A stretch of 64,000 nt of DNA from Bacteroidota bacterium (GCA_016706255.1 JADJJZ010000021.1:1-64000); one strand, 5' to 3'. Counted from the stretch's first letter, positions 1 through 9,419 are shown. Numbers and translations: made by a program. The notes: generated by a model from the sequence alone, not told the origin.

Positions 1-403
1 AGTGCTGATAAATTCCCTCTTGAGATGGTTTATTATAATAAGGCGAAGCAATTAAAATCGCATCTACATAATTTTTATCTGCACAATGTTTTTTGTAAGC
101 CTGAATACTCCGAATTATTTCCGCTGTATTATTTCCCCCAAATCCGCCAACAACCGGCACGCGACCATTAGCCGCTGCAATGGTAAAATCGATAATCGAA
201 AAACGTTCCGCTTCACTCAAGGTTGCACTTTCACCTGTGGTGCCCATCGACACCAAATATTCCACACCACCATCAATTACATGATTAATTAATTTATTTA
301 ATCCCGTGAAATCGATACTATCGTCGTCGTTAAAAGGTGTAACTAATGCAACACCCGTTCCTCTGAATTTGTTGGTAATATTTACTGAATAATTATGCAT
401 CAT
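1..403 (-). CDS. dapA: 4-hydroxy-tetrahydrodipicolinate synthase, N-terminal part (cut by window edge)
   Basis: DapA condenses pyruvate with aspartate semialdehyde, the first committed step of lysine and diaminopimelate synthesis, in the cytoplasm. Translating the minus strand from 403 gives about 134 residues before the window ends. The family signature is clear: FRGTGVALVTPF near residue 13, then GGVEYLVSMGTTGESATLS (the GTTGE loop that binds the substrate carboxylate), then VVGGFGGNNT and ILIASPYYNKPSQEGIY. The Schiff-base lysine lies beyond the edge. Two ATG codons lie in tandem (403 and 400); either could start. It is downstream of accA and the 494-1021 gene on the same strand with a 90-base gap, so probably the same transcription unit. 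Confidence 0.93.
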   Translation of the reverse strand, partial: MMHNYSVNITNKFRGTGVALVTPFNDDDSIDFTGLNKLINHVIDGGVEYLVSMGTTGESATLSEAERFSIIDFTIAAANGRVPVVGGFGGNNTAEIIRSIQAYKKHCADKNYVDAILIASPYYNKPSQEGIYQH

Positions 404-493
404 TTGTTGACTTAAAATGAAAATACAAAGTTGGATAATTTAATAATAGGCGAGTAGACTTTTAATTAAAATATTTTTAACCGTAGAAAATCG

Positions 494-1021
494 TTAAACC
501 GATTTCACCATTTTTAAATACCGCTCCACCTGCTCCAGATAATCAAACACATTTTCATGTTCAATGCGCATCATAAAATCGTAACAATATGTTTTTTTAG
601 CATCAAATTTTCCGATGCGCAATGCAGCTTTGCTGTAGGTGGAAATATATTCTAACGGGCGATTAACTTTTAGGCTCGTATTAATTAAAACATCAAAATC
701 TTTTTCAATAAAATGTTTTATTTTCTGCATTTTCGGAATACCAATCCAGTTCATATCTTTTTTGGTAATCCAGATAATTTCTTCATCCTCAAACGGCGGC
801 AATTTTTTTACATAACCGATAAAGCTGATTTTTTTTCCTTCCTCAGCGTATTTATGTAAATGATTAATTAGCTGACGTAAAGCAATCGGGTCAGAACCAT
901 CAACCAGAAAAGCCATGGTTTTGATTTTGTCGTATTCGAGCGTTTTTCGTTCATGCGTATCAGTATACGGTTTGGAGCGAATAAACCTCCCGAATAAAAT
1001 ATTTTTTATGCTTTTTATCAA
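494..1021 (-). CDS. conserved hypothetical protein between accA and dapA (DUF6913-like)
   Basis: A 175-residue soluble protein with no signal peptide or membrane helix. The sequence alternates charged helices with hydrophobic strands (TMAFLVDG, KISFIGYVKKLP, FDVLINTSL), suggesting an alpha/beta fold. The wording of the conserved core resembles a Bacteroidota family often annotated DUF6913, but this is from memory and is not certain. It begins 9 bases after the accA stop and ends about 90 bases before dapA, so the three are probably co-transcribed. No enzymatic motif is visible and no function is proposed. Confidence 0.8.
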   Translation of the reverse strand: MIKSIKNILFGRFIRSKPYTDTHERKTLEYDKIKTMAFLVDGSDPIALRQLINHLHKYAEEGKKISFIGYVKKLPPFEDEEIIWITKKDMNWIGIPKMQKIKHFIEKDFDVLINTSLKVNRPLEYISTYSKAALRIGKFDAKKTYCYDFMMRIEHENVFDYLEQVERYLKMVKSV

Positions 1022-1030
1022 TAGCTATAA

Positions 1031-2005
1031 TTAGGGTTTTGTGGTTGCCACTGTAAGTTCATCATAAACACCCATTTCATCAAATTTATCGATACGTTGT
1101 TTGATACGTTCTTCAGGATCAATGGCTTCCAGTTCTTTCAGGTGTTTTTTCAAATGTTTTTTCAAAAGCTTCGCCATTTCTTCCGGGTCGCTGTGTGCAC
1201 CACCGAGGGGTTCCTTAACGATGCCGTCGATGATTTTATTTTTAAAATTATCCGCAGCAGTCAGTTTCAGGGCTTCGGCAGCAGTTTCTTTAAAATCCCA
1301 GCTTCTCCACAGGATACTCGAGCACGATTCCGGCGAAATCACCGAATACCACGTATTCTCCAGCATAAACACCCTGTCGCCAATACCAATGCCCAAAGCA
1401 CCTCCCGATGCCCCTTCGCCGATTATAACGCAAATTACGGGCACTTTCAGGAGTGTCATCTCATACAGGTTGCGGGCAATGGCCTCAGCCTGACCACGTT
1501 CCTCGGCTTCCAGGCCCGGATAAGCACCCGGTGTATCAATCAAAGTAACGACAGGAATATCAAATTTTTCAGCTAACTTCATGAGCCTCAGGGCTTTACG
1601 ATAGCCTTCAGGGTTTGCCATACCAAAATTGCGGTATTGACGCATTTTGGTGTTGATGCCCTTCTGGTGACCGATAAACATCACCGTTTGGCCCTCCAGC
1701 GTAGCGAAACCGCCAATTATCGCCTTATCATCCTTCACATTGCGGTCGCCGTGTAGTTCCACGAAGTTTTCGGCCATATGTTCGATATAAAACAGCGAGT
1801 AAGGCCTGTCGGGGTGGCGACTCAACTGCACTTTCTGCCAGCCGTTCAGGTTCTCATAAATGTCCTTTTTCAGGTTTGCTATCCGTTCCTGCAGTTCCGC
1901 AGCAGGAGCGGTAATGTCAATTTTTTGCTTTTCGCCCATCTGCTTCAGCTTTTCCAGTTCCTCATACAGGTCAGCAATGGGCTTTTCGAAGTCAAGAAAT
2001 ACCAT
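1031..2005 (-). CDS. accA: acetyl-CoA carboxylase carboxyltransferase subunit alpha
   Basis: AccA forms the alpha half of the carboxyltransferase that moves carboxyl from biotin to acetyl-CoA to give malonyl-CoA for fatty acid synthesis. The 324-residue length is normal for the family. Visible signatures are the N-terminal coiled coil starting LDFEKPIADLYEELEKL, the segment GWQKVQLSRHPDRPY, HGDRNVKDDKAIIGGFA, the oxyanion-type GQTVMFIGHQKG, the strand VVTLIDTPGAYPGLEAEERG, and GEGASGGALGIGIGDRV. The start at 2005 follows an AT-rich stretch and gives the usual short leader before LDFEKP. It is first in a minus-strand cluster with the 494-1021 gene and dapA. Confidence 0.97.
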   Translation of the reverse strand: MVFLDFEKPIADLYEELEKLKQMGEKQKIDITAPAAELQERIANLKKDIYENLNGWQKVQLSRHPDRPYSLFYIEHMAENFVELHGDRNVKDDKAIIGGFATLEGQTVMFIGHQKGINTKMRQYRNFGMANPEGYRKALRLMKLAEKFDIPVVTLIDTPGAYPGLEAEERGQAEAIARNLYEMTLLKVPVICVIIGEGASGGALGIGIGDRVFMLENTWYSVISPESCSSILWRSWDFKETAAEALKLTAADNFKNKIIDGIVKEPLGGAHSDPEEMAKLLKKHLKKHLKELEAIDPEERIKQRIDKFDEMGVYDELTVATTKP

Positions 2006-2039
2006 GTCGCAAATTTATCGAATAATTAAACTAAAACAC

Positions 2040-2745
2040 ACCAAAACCAAACGCAAATGTCAGAAATACCTACTAATCCCAAAAAAATCCCCCTCCTCAC
2101 CCCAAATCCCATCCCACCTCAAAATTAATCCGCGTCCCGCTAGCGGGAATCAATCAAACACATCCACCAAAAAAATCAGTTTAAATCCGCCCAAATCAGC
2201 GACCCGCTTGCCGGGTTCAGCGTTCCCTTTTTAAAAAATCAGTTATTTATCCGTTGAACCCATTCCATGTGTGCCCGTCTGTCGTTGCAGATTCCTTTTC
2301 AACATCACCCCAAAAGCACATTTCCGAAATTTTACCACAAAGGAACAAAGGAAACGAAGTAACGCTAAGGGTAACGTGTTTAATTCTCTCCTACAACCCG
2401 TAAATCCGTTATGTAAGGGCGGATTCAATTCGCCCCTACATACCGGATTTACTCGCATTTTTCGAAATTTTTTAACTGTATCTTATCCATTAAATCCGTT
2501 TTTATCCGTTCAATCCGTTCAATCTGTGGGTTCCTTTTTACACCATTTAAAAAAATCAGCGTCCCGCTAGCGGGTATCATTCAAGTTACATAGTATAAAA
2601 AATCAGTTTCCATCCATCCAAATCAGCGCCCCGCCAGCGGGGTCAGCGTTCCTTTTTCAAGCACCATCCAAAAAATTCGTCCTTTATCAGTTTGACCAGT
2701 TCAGTCTGTGTTCCTTTTCAAAATAAACCCTTTTAAAAATTTGAA
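2040..2745. repeat. intergenic cluster of palindromic repeats
   Basis: No gene is credible here. The stretch is built from recurring phrases: variants of CCGCTAGCGGG next to AAATCAG (about 2130, 2205, 2560, 2625), TTTATCCGTTCAATCCGTT followed by CTGTGGGTTCC near 2500, and one long palindrome at 2400-2452. The same phrases, often in reverse complement, recur at 51900-52665 and 55640-56540. Short open frames in this stretch follow the repeats and are not genes. Confidence 0.75.
2400..2452. repeat. 53-bp palindrome, copy 1 of 3
   Basis: The arms run GTAAATCCG..ATGTA and TACAT..CGGATTTAC around GGGCGGATTCAATTCGCCC, giving a long imperfect hairpin with a stem of roughly 22 bp. Copies 2 and 3 lie at 52432-52484 and 56306-56358, in opposite orientation relative to the central ATTCAATTC/GAATTGAAT loop. 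Confidence 0.8.
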
Positions 2746-3055
2746 GCATGAACATTTCTCACACGAACACAATCCCTTCCCGCTCTCCGCTGCAACCCCT
2801 TTTCCGAGGCGGACAAAGGGGGTTTCCGCTGCGATCGGGGCTATGGCAACTTAGTCGACTGCGAAATTGTATGGGGCAGGGTAATATTAAATCAGTTGGA
2901 AATCAGCACTTAAACGATCTATTAAAAACTCAATAAAATAATTTATCGATATACTGATTTATTCCAAAATTAAATATCACGGTAGTGTAAAATAAACTGT
3001 GTCAATAATGTATTCGCATCGGGTAATGTCAACCGGAGCGAAGTTCTTGGGTAAA

Positions 3056-3084
3056 AATATTTGGGGCTCGAAGCCCCTAATATT
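3056..3084 (-). terminator. probable terminator of the IS256 transposase
   Basis: Stem GGGGCT/AGCCCC with outer AATATT/AATATT pairs and a CGA loop, followed on the minus strand by a run of T. It lies about 80 bases past the transposase stop, inside the left inverted repeat. Confidence 0.55.
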
Positions 3085-3166
3085 TTTGAACCATCGGTAT
3101 AAAGTTTCACCGTCGCTTCGTTCTTGGGTGACATAAAATTAATGTTTATCATTAATATAAGCACAA

Positions 3167-4408
3167 TTAAATATTTAAGCTTAATCGTTTGCCAAAAATG
3201 ATGCTAAGTTGGGAGACTGTTATTCCCCAGTTATGCAATGGCGCAGTCCATTTTTTTTGTATGTTTTGTGTAGCTAAATAAATTAATTTTAATAAGGCCA
3301 TATCACTCGTAAAAGCGCCTTTGGTTTTGGTTACTTTTCTTATCTGACGGTGGTAACCTTCGATGGTATTTGTTGTATAAATTAATTTTCGAATGGCAGC
3401 CGGATATTTAAAGTAGGTGCTTAATTTGCTCCAATTTCGTTGCCAAGATTCTATTACCACCGGATATTTTTTACTCCATTTTTCTGCTAGTTTTTCAAGC
3501 TCCATTTCTGCCGCTTCAATATTTACTGCCTGGTATACCGGCTTTAAGTTTTGCATAAATTCCTTTTGGTCCTTGCTCGCTACATATTTTAATGAGTTGC
3601 GTATTTGATGAACTACGCAGCTCTGCACATCTGTTTGCGCAAACACCGTAGAAATGGCTTCTGTAAAGCCTTTTAGGTTATCAGTGCAGGCGATTAAAAT
3701 ATCATTTACACCTCTATTTTGTAAATCAGTTAATACGCTTAACCAAAAGTTGGCTCCTTCTGCTTCATTCACGTAACAGCCTAATACATCCTTTTTTCCT
3801 TCTGTTGTAACGCCTAAAATATTATATACACAGCGAGTAACCATTTTGTGATCTTGCTTCACTTTATAATACATGGCATCCATCCAAATAATGCAATACA
3901 ACGACTCTAATGGACGACTTTGCCATTCGGTTACCATCGGTATTACTTTATCTGTAATGCTCGACAATGTAGCCGCAGAGATATCTGTATCATACATCTC
4001 TTTTATATGTGCTGAGATGTCTCTAAAGCTCATTCCTAACCCATATAAACCAATGATTTTTTGTTCCAAACTCTCTGCTAAAATCGTTTCTCGTTTACGA
4101 ACAATTTGGGGTTCAAATTCGCTATCACGATCACGGGGCGTTGATATCTCAATAGTGCCTTCGGCCGTTTTTAACTTTTTTGTAGTTCGGCCATTCTTGC
4201 GATTGCCCTGATCCCGCTGGTCTTCATCCAAATGAGCATCAAGTTCCGACTCTAAGGCCGCTTCTAAAAACTGTTTTAATAAAGGCGCAAACGCGCCATC
4301 CTTGCCAAATAGGCTTTTGCCAGAGCGAAATTGCTCGATGGTCTTTTTCTTAAGTGCTTCGTAGTCGAAGTCTGGTTTCTGTTTTTCCATTTTTAAACTG
4401 GTTTTCAA
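3167..4408 (-). CDS. IS256-family (mutator-type) transposase
   Basis: Full-length 413-residue DDE transposase. The N-terminal half has the family pattern LLKQFLEAALESELDAHL, then GNRKNGRTTKKLKT and STPRDRDSEFEPQIV. The catalytic triad can be placed: first Asp in IIWMDAMYYKV (about residue 177), second Asp in IACTDNLKGF (about 242), and Glu in YTTNTIEGYHRQIRK (about 350). The CVVHQIRNSLKYV segment between the second Asp and the Glu is also typical. An alternative start at MEKQKPDF, six codons in, is equally plausible. The gene fills the element described at 2981-4455 and shows no frameshift, unlike many genes in this window. Confidence 0.95.
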   Translation of the reverse strand: MKTSLKMEKQKPDFDYEALKKKTIEQFRSGKSLFGKDGAFAPLLKQFLEAALESELDAHLDEDQRDQGNRKNGRTTKKLKTAEGTIEISTPRDRDSEFEPQIVRKRETILAESLEQKIIGLYGLGMSFRDISAHIKEMYDTDISAATLSSITDKVIPMVTEWQSRPLESLYCIIWMDAMYYKVKQDHKMVTRCVYNILGVTTEGKKDVLGCYVNEAEGANFWLSVLTDLQNRGVNDILIACTDNLKGFTEAISTVFAQTDVQSCVVHQIRNSLKYVASKDQKEFMQNLKPVYQAVNIEAAEMELEKLAEKWSKKYPVVIESWQRNWSKLSTYFKYPAAIRKLIYTTNTIEGYHRQIRKVTKTKGAFTSDMALLKLIYLATQNIQKKWTAPLHNWGITVSQLSIIFGKRLSLNI

Positions 4409-4536
4409 AATTCATAATAATTTTTGAATTTTGACACAGTTTAATTTACACTCTCAATATCACTCAATTTTTCTGATAATTTCATTTTAAGTTAGATTCT
4501 CAAAAGTATACAAGTGAAATTAGTAATTAACCTTTT

Positions 4537-4947
4537 CTAATTTACAAAAGGTGTGGCAGAATATTGAAAACTATAAAGTTCATATTGACTGTCATACTTT
4601 AATCTAATATACATTATATTGCCTCCTTCTAAATATGCAGTCCATGACGAAGTTGAGGTTATTACATATTTCTGGTTATAGATTTGAACCTGAGTGTTTA
4701 AATTTACCATACTTGAGGGAATTTGTAAACAATATTCGGAGAGTCCATTTGAATCAAAATAATATACAAAATTTCCATATAACATATCAGAACTTATGTA
4801 TTTTGTGCCATCAGTTGCATAGTCTGACACCCATGTATTATAAGGATATAGTGCTTTGATTTCGGTTTCTGTTAATCCAAGATGTGCTTGCGCGTTAATA
4901 GCTACAGGGAATAGCAATAATGTAATTAGTAATTTGATGGTTTTCAT
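4537..4947 (-). CDS. small secreted protein of unknown function
   Basis: A 136-residue protein beginning with a clear signal peptide (MKTIKLLITLLLFPVAINAQA, cut after NAQA). The mature part starts HLGLTETEIKALYP, a phrase seen in small exported Bacteroidota proteins, and is rich in Tyr, Ser and beta-forming residues. No cysteine pair, lipobox or enzymatic motif is visible. It stands alone on the minus strand next to the IS256 right end. Function unknown; probably periplasmic or secreted. Confidence 0.75.
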   Translation of the reverse strand: MKTIKLLITLLLFPVAINAQAHLGLTETEIKALYPYNTWVSDYATDGTKYISSDMLYGNFVYYFDSNGLSEYCLQIPSSMVNLNTQVQIYNQKYVITSTSSWTAYLEGGNIMYIRLKYDSQYELYSFQYSATPFVN

Positions 4948-5532
4948 AAAAATGTGTTTTAAATATTAGTGCAAAGTATGTGTTTGTATCGGGTGTTAAA
5001 TTTAATTTATGGTAAAAAGGTAACATCTATTCATTATATAAATCAAAGTAATACTTAAGGCAACTAAATTAAGATTATCCTAACAGATTAACCCACATGT
5101 CACTCAATCTTTTACAAATTTTAAGAATGTTTTTTATAATTCCAAATTTTAAAGGAAACAAAAATTTTACTAAAAAAGCCAGTAAAAGATTGCTCCTTTT
5201 TTACGAGCTTAATTGTAAACTGCTTTGCTCAAAAATCTATTTTTTTGTTAGTTAGTTGCGTATTCTTACCGTAATTGTTTTTATAAATATGGAAATGTAT
5301 TATTTTGGAATTGGATAATTTTATGTTATAAAAAAGTACTAAATGTGACATGGCAAACTTTTGTTTTATTGTTAATTAATTTGTGTAATCCTTTTGGAAA
5401 TAGGTTTGAATATTATTTTTTATGATTAATTGTGACATTTATGTAATTAACGGTTTTCCGTGAATTTGCCAGTTTATTTTGTTCGAAACTGTTTGTAATG
5501 TATGTTTGGGGAACGGCACACACATTACCTAG
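4948..5532. other. AT-rich stretch without a recognisable gene
   Basis: About 580 bases with stops in all frames, upstream of the truncated hsdR. Translation in the three plus frames shows nothing like the missing N-terminus of HsdR, so homology appears to break near 5533-5555. No repeat or RNA gene was recognised. Confidence 0.5.
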
Positions 5533-5592
5533 AAGCTTAATCCTCTGCCCTGTGGAATTATTGAAGCAAAACGGGAAGAAGAAGGTCATCGG

Positions 5593-7440
5593 ATGAATGT
5601 CCACGAGGGGCAAAGTGAAGAATACGCAAATGCAAAGCTCAAACATCTTAAAAACGAACCCTTACCTTTTGTCTATATCAGCACGGGTGAAGTAACAAGA
5701 TTCACTGACTTTACAGACCCAAAACCACGAGCAAGAGAGGTATTTAGTTTTCATCGGCCAGAAACTTTAATAGATTGGTTAAAACGTGATAAATCACTCC
5801 GCAAAAGATTATTCGATTTGCCTTCTTTGCAAACCGAAGGGTTGCGTGATTGTCAAATCAACGCCATAACGAAATTAGAAACTTCATTTAAAGAGAACCG
5901 CCCGCGAGCTTTAATACAAATGGCAACCGGATCTGGAAAAACATTTACCGCAATAACTGCAATTTATCGTTTGTTGAAATATGCAAAAGCTAAACGTGTA
6001 TTGTTTTTGGTAGATACTAAAAATCTTGGTGAACAAGCGGAGCAAGAATTTATGTCATTCGTTCCAAATGATGACAACAGAAAGTTTACGGAGTTATACA
6101 GCGTTCAACGACTGAAATCAAGCTATATCGCAACCGACAGTCAGGTTTGTATTAGCACCATTCAGCGTTTGTATTCCATTTTAAAAGGAACTGATCTTGA
6201 AGAAAGTGCAGAAGAAGAAAATCCGAATGAAAGCCGATGGCAACCAAAAGAAATTCCACCGATAGAATACGATGGAAAAATGCCAATTGAGTTTTTTGAT
6301 TTTATTGTAATTGATGAATGTCACCGAAGCATTTACAACCTTTGGAAACAAGTATTAGAATATTATGATGCTTTTGAAATTGGATTAACCGCTACTCCAG
6401 ATAAAAGAACGATTGGTTATTTCGACCAGAATTTGGTAAGTGAATATTCACACGAAATGGCGGTTGCAGATGGTGTGAATGTTGGTTACGAAGTATTTAT
6501 CATTGAAACAAAAGTAACCCAACAAGGTGCAACACTTTGGAAAGGCGAATACATTGAACACCGCGAACGATTGAGCAGAAAGAAACGAATGGAGTTGCAG
6601 GATGAAGATGAAAATTATTCAAAACAGCAATTGGATAAAGATGTCGTAAATCCTAATCAGATAAGAACTATCATCCGAACATTCAAAGAACATTTGCCAA
6701 GTATTTTTAAAGAACGTTACGATAAAAACGGAAATTTTGAAGTTCCTAAAACTTTAATTTTTGCAAAAACAGATAGTCACGCCAATGATATAATAGACAT
6801 TGTAAGAGAAGAATTTGCCGAAGAAAATAAATTCTGCAAAAAAATTACTTATAAAACTGACGAAGATCCTAAATCGGTTTTATCGCAATTCAGAAATGAC
6901 TATCACCCACGAATTGCAGTAACCGTTGATATGGTTGCAACTGGCACAGACATTAAACCACTAGAATGTTTGCTATTTATGAGAGATGTAAAAAGCATCA
7001 ATTATTTTGAGCAAATGAAAGGCAGAGGCACACGAACTATTGATTTGGATAGTTTGCGAAAAGTTACGCCCACCGCAAAATTTACCAAAGACCATTTTGT
7101 AATTGTGGATGCCATTGGCGTAACCAAAAGTTTAAAGACGGATAGCCGCCCGTTAGAGAAAAAGCCAGGTGTGCCTTTGAAAGATTTGCTGCAGGCGGTT
7201 GCAGTGGGTGCAAGAGAAGAAGAATTATTTACTTCATTAGCCAACCGATTGACCCGTTTAGATAAACAAATTACCGAAAAAGAAAAGAAGCAATTTGCCG
7301 AAAAAGCTAATGGGAAAAGCGTTTCACAAGTAGTTAAAGAATTATTGAATGCTTTTAATCCAGATGTGCTTGAAGAGATTGAAAGCAAAGTAAGAACCGA
7401 AATGGTTGGGGCAGCATCTGTGAAATTGAAGCAGCCATAA
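5593..7440 (+). CDS. hsdR: type I restriction enzyme R subunit, part 1 (5'-truncated; motor domain)
   Basis: HsdR is the ATP-driven translocase and nuclease of type I restriction systems. Helicase motifs are clear: Walker A MATGSGKTFTA at about residue 110, DECHRS (motif II) at about 240, LTATPDKRT (motif III) at about 265, and a C-lobe with VATGTDIKPLEC and EQMKGRGTRTID. The EcoEI-type C-terminal region follows. The reading frame is open back to 5533 and contains IIEAKREEEGHR just before the first ATG. The EAK is the second half of the PD-(D/E)xK nuclease motif, but the preceding ~80-100 residues with the catalytic Asp are missing. The frame is lost near 7425 by a one-base indel and continues in the next entry. 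As written, the protein lacks a functional nuclease domain. Confidence 0.9.
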   Translation: MNVHEGQSEEYANAKLKHLKNEPLPFVYISTGEVTRFTDFTDPKPRAREVFSFHRPETLIDWLKRDKSLRKRLFDLPSLQTEGLRDCQINAITKLETSFKENRPRALIQMATGSGKTFTAITAIYRLLKYAKAKRVLFLVDTKNLGEQAEQEFMSFVPNDDNRKFTELYSVQRLKSSYIATDSQVCISTIQRLYSILKGTDLEESAEEENPNESRWQPKEIPPIEYDGKMPIEFFDFIVIDECHRSIYNLWKQVLEYYDAFEIGLTATPDKRTIGYFDQNLVSEYSHEMAVADGVNVGYEVFIIETKVTQQGATLWKGEYIEHRERLSRKKRMELQDEDENYSKQQLDKDVVNPNQIRTIIRTFKEHLPSIFKERYDKNGNFEVPKTLIFAKTDSHANDIIDIVREEFAEENKFCKKITYKTDEDPKSVLSQFRNDYHPRIAVTVDMVATGTDIKPLECLLFMRDVKSINYFEQMKGRGTRTIDLDSLRKVTPTAKFTKDHFVIVDAIGVTKSLKTDSRPLEKKPGVPLKDLLQAVAVGAREEELFTSLANRLTRLDKQITEKEKKQFAEKANGKSVSQVVKELLNAFNPDVLEEIESKVRTEMVGAASVKLKQP

Positions 7441-7514
7441 AAGCTAAAACTGAAACAATACAAAACGAAGCAGCCAAAGTATTTACGGGAGAACTGAATG
7501 AATACATTGAAAAT

Positions 7515-8144
7515 GTGCGCAAGGCACATGAACAAAAAATTGATTTGGCTAATCCTGATGAAGTAATAAAGGTGGGCTGGGACAAGGATAATTTAAACAA
7601 AGCGAAAGAATTAATTGCCAATTTTTTAGAATGGATGCAATTGCATAAAGATGAATTAATGGCTTTGCAGATTTTTTACAACCAACCATTTCGCAGACGA
7701 GAATTGACTTATTCAATGATTAAAGAAGTGTTGGAGAAACTTCAAAACGACAAACCAACACTTGCTCCTATGAATGTTTGGCGGGCTTATGAAGCACTGG
7801 GACAATGCAACGGTTCGCCACGAAATGAGCTAACTGCAATTGTTTCTCTCATTCGTAAAATAAGCGGACTAGACACAACGCTTACTGCTTATGATAAAAT
7901 AGTTGACAAAAATTTTCAAGATTGGGTATTTAAAAAACAGGCAGGCGCCACCAAGTTTAATGAAGAACAAATGCAATGGCTGCGCATGATAAAAGATTAT
8001 GTGATTAACAGTTTTCATATTGACAAAGATGATTTTGATTTGAATCCGTTTAATGCACAAGGCGGATTAGGTAAAATGTGGCAATTGTTTGGCGACAAGA
8101 CGGAAGAAATTATTAATGAATTAAATGAAGCATTAGCGGCATAA
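7515..8144 (+). CDS. hsdR: type I restriction enzyme R subunit, part 2 (C-terminal, after frameshift)
   Basis: This frame continues the same protein. Read through from about 7426 it gives EIEAAIKAKTETIQNEAAKV and joins this 209-residue stretch without a gap. It contains the conserved HsdR C-terminal segments (WMQLHKDELMALQIFYNQPF, and FNAQGGLGKMWQLFG close to the end), which contact the methylase core. The stop overlaps the hsdS start (TAATG), showing tight coupling. One inserted base near 7425 would restore a single protein. Confidence 0.85.
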   Translation: MRKAHEQKIDLANPDEVIKVGWDKDNLNKAKELIANFLEWMQLHKDELMALQIFYNQPFRRRELTYSMIKEVLEKLQNDKPTLAPMNVWRAYEALGQCNGSPRNELTAIVSLIRKISGLDTTLTAYDKIVDKNFQDWVFKKQAGATKFNEEQMQWLRMIKDYVINSFHIDKDDFDLNPFNAQGGLGKMWQLFGDKTEEIINELNEALAA

Positions 8145-9358
8145 TGAGTGAGAAAAAAGATATACCGAATCATTGGGAAATTAAAACTTTAGGGGAAGTA
8201 TGTGACATACAAACTGGCAAGTATGATGCAAACCACGCTAAACCAAGTGGCAAGTATAGATTTTACACCTGTGCTTTCGAATCGGTATATTGTGATACAA
8301 ATAGATTTAAAGGAGAAAGTTTGATATTGCCTGGCAATGGTGCAAATGTTGGCGAAGTTTTTTACTATAATGGAGAATTTGATGCATATCAAAGAACTTA
8401 TGTTTTAAATAAAATCAAAACAGTCCCTAAATATCTTTATTACCATTTGCTTGGTAATTGGAAAAGAAGAAACCAAGATAAACAATTTGGTTCTGCAACA
8501 AACTATATCAGGATGGCGAATTTTACCGATTATGTAGTTCCCCTACCCCCAATAGCCGAACAACAAGCCATAGTAGCCAAAATTGAAGAACTATTCAGCG
8601 AATTAGAAAACGGCAAACAACAATTGCTCACCGCACAGCAACAATTAAAAGTGTACAGGCAAAGTTTGTTGAAATGGGCTTTTGAAGGGAAACTCACGAA
8701 TAAGAATGTAAAAGATGGTGAATTGCCGCAGGGTTGGAAAAGAGTTAGTGTAATTGATATTGTTGAAAAAAGTATGCATTCCTTAAAGGCTGGTCCATTT
8801 GGTTCTTCATTGAAAAAAGAATTTTATGTTCAAAAGGGTTATAAAATTTATGGGCAAGAACAAGTGATAATTGACGATGCTTCTTTTGGAGACTATTATA
8901 TAAATGAAGAAAAATATTTAGAATTAAAATCTTGCAGAGTTAAGCCGTATGATATTCTGATTGGTTTGGTCGGAACAGTTGGTAAAGTACTAATCTTACC
9001 TGAAAATGCTCAAGAAGGCGTAATTAATCCACGATTAATTAAGATAACCCTTAACAAAGAAATCTATTTGCATAAATTTTTCAAATATTACTTTGAAAGT
9101 TCATATGTGAAAAACTTTTACAGTGCAAAAGCCCAAGGAACGACAATGGACGTTTTGAACTTAGGAATAATTAAGACAATACCGTTTCCAATTCCTTCTT
9201 TAAAAGAACAGCAACTCATAATATATGAATTAGAAAGCAAACTCAAGGTATGCGATAAATTAGAAGAAACGATTAGCCAAAATTTGGAACAAGGGGAAAC
9301 ATTAAAGCAGAGTATTTTGAAAATGGCATTTGAGGGGAGGCTGATACCAATAGAATAA
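8144..9358 (+). CDS. hsdS: type I restriction-modification specificity subunit
   Basis: HsdS recognises the bipartite DNA target for the R2M2S complex. The 404 residues show the expected two-fold plan. Target recognition domain 1 covers about 1-140, then a conserved spacer helix (PPIAEQQAIVAKIEELFSEL, ending LLKWAFEGKLT) at about 141-185. Domain 2 covers about 190-340, and a second spacer copy (SLKEQQLIIYELESKL, ending ILKMAFEGRLIP) closes the protein. The parallel endings WAFEGKLT and MAFEGRLI are the hallmark of the repeat. It overlaps the hsdR stop and is followed, unusually, not by hsdM but by an ATPase/HNH pair. The gene appears intact. Confidence 0.93.
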   Translation: MSEKKDIPNHWEIKTLGEVCDIQTGKYDANHAKPSGKYRFYTCAFESVYCDTNRFKGESLILPGNGANVGEVFYYNGEFDAYQRTYVLNKIKTVPKYLYYHLLGNWKRRNQDKQFGSATNYIRMANFTDYVVPLPPIAEQQAIVAKIEELFSELENGKQQLLTAQQQLKVYRQSLLKWAFEGKLTNKNVKDGELPQGWKRVSVIDIVEKSMHSLKAGPFGSSLKKEFYVQKGYKIYGQEQVIIDDASFGDYYINEEKYLELKSCRVKPYDILIGLVGTVGKVLILPENAQEGVINPRLIKITLNKEIYLHKFFKYYFESSYVKNFYSAKAQGTTMDVLNLGIIKTIPFPIPSLKEQQLIIYELESKLKVCDKLEETISQNLEQGETLKQSILKMAFEGRLIPIE

Positions 9359-9411
9359 TTTATACTAAAAACTGATACGATAATAAGTTCATTAAAATAC
9401 CATGAAACATC

Positions 9412-9419
9412 TAACTTTG
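9412..9419 (+). promoter_or_regulatory. possible -7 promoter box (TAnnTTTG) before the ATPase gene
   Basis: TAACTTTG matches the Bacteroidota -7 consensus TAnnTTTG and lies 25 bases before the ATG at 9445 in the 86-base gap after hsdS. No convincing TTG at the -33 position is visible, so the call is tentative. It would give the inserted ATPase/HNH pair its own promoter. Confidence 0.4.

Larger units (their letters stand above)
2981..4455 (-). mobile_element. complete IS256-family insertion sequence
   Basis: The element is bounded by 25-bp imperfect inverted repeats. The left end begins GGTAGTGTAAAATAAACTGT at 2981; the right end read inwards begins GAGAGTGTAAATTAAACTGT at 4455. Both continue GTCAA, differing at about four positions. 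The 8-bp sequence AATATCAC is present directly outside both ends (2973-2980 and 4456-4463), the target duplication size expected for IS256. Total length is about 1475 bp with one intact transposase. Intact gene, matched ends and an exact duplication suggest a recent insertion between the accA operon and the 4537 gene. Confidence 0.92.

Noticed and set aside
1097..2234. Several plus-strand open frames opposite accA
   Set aside because: They are antisense shadows of accA with low-complexity Phe/Ser-rich translations and no start signals.
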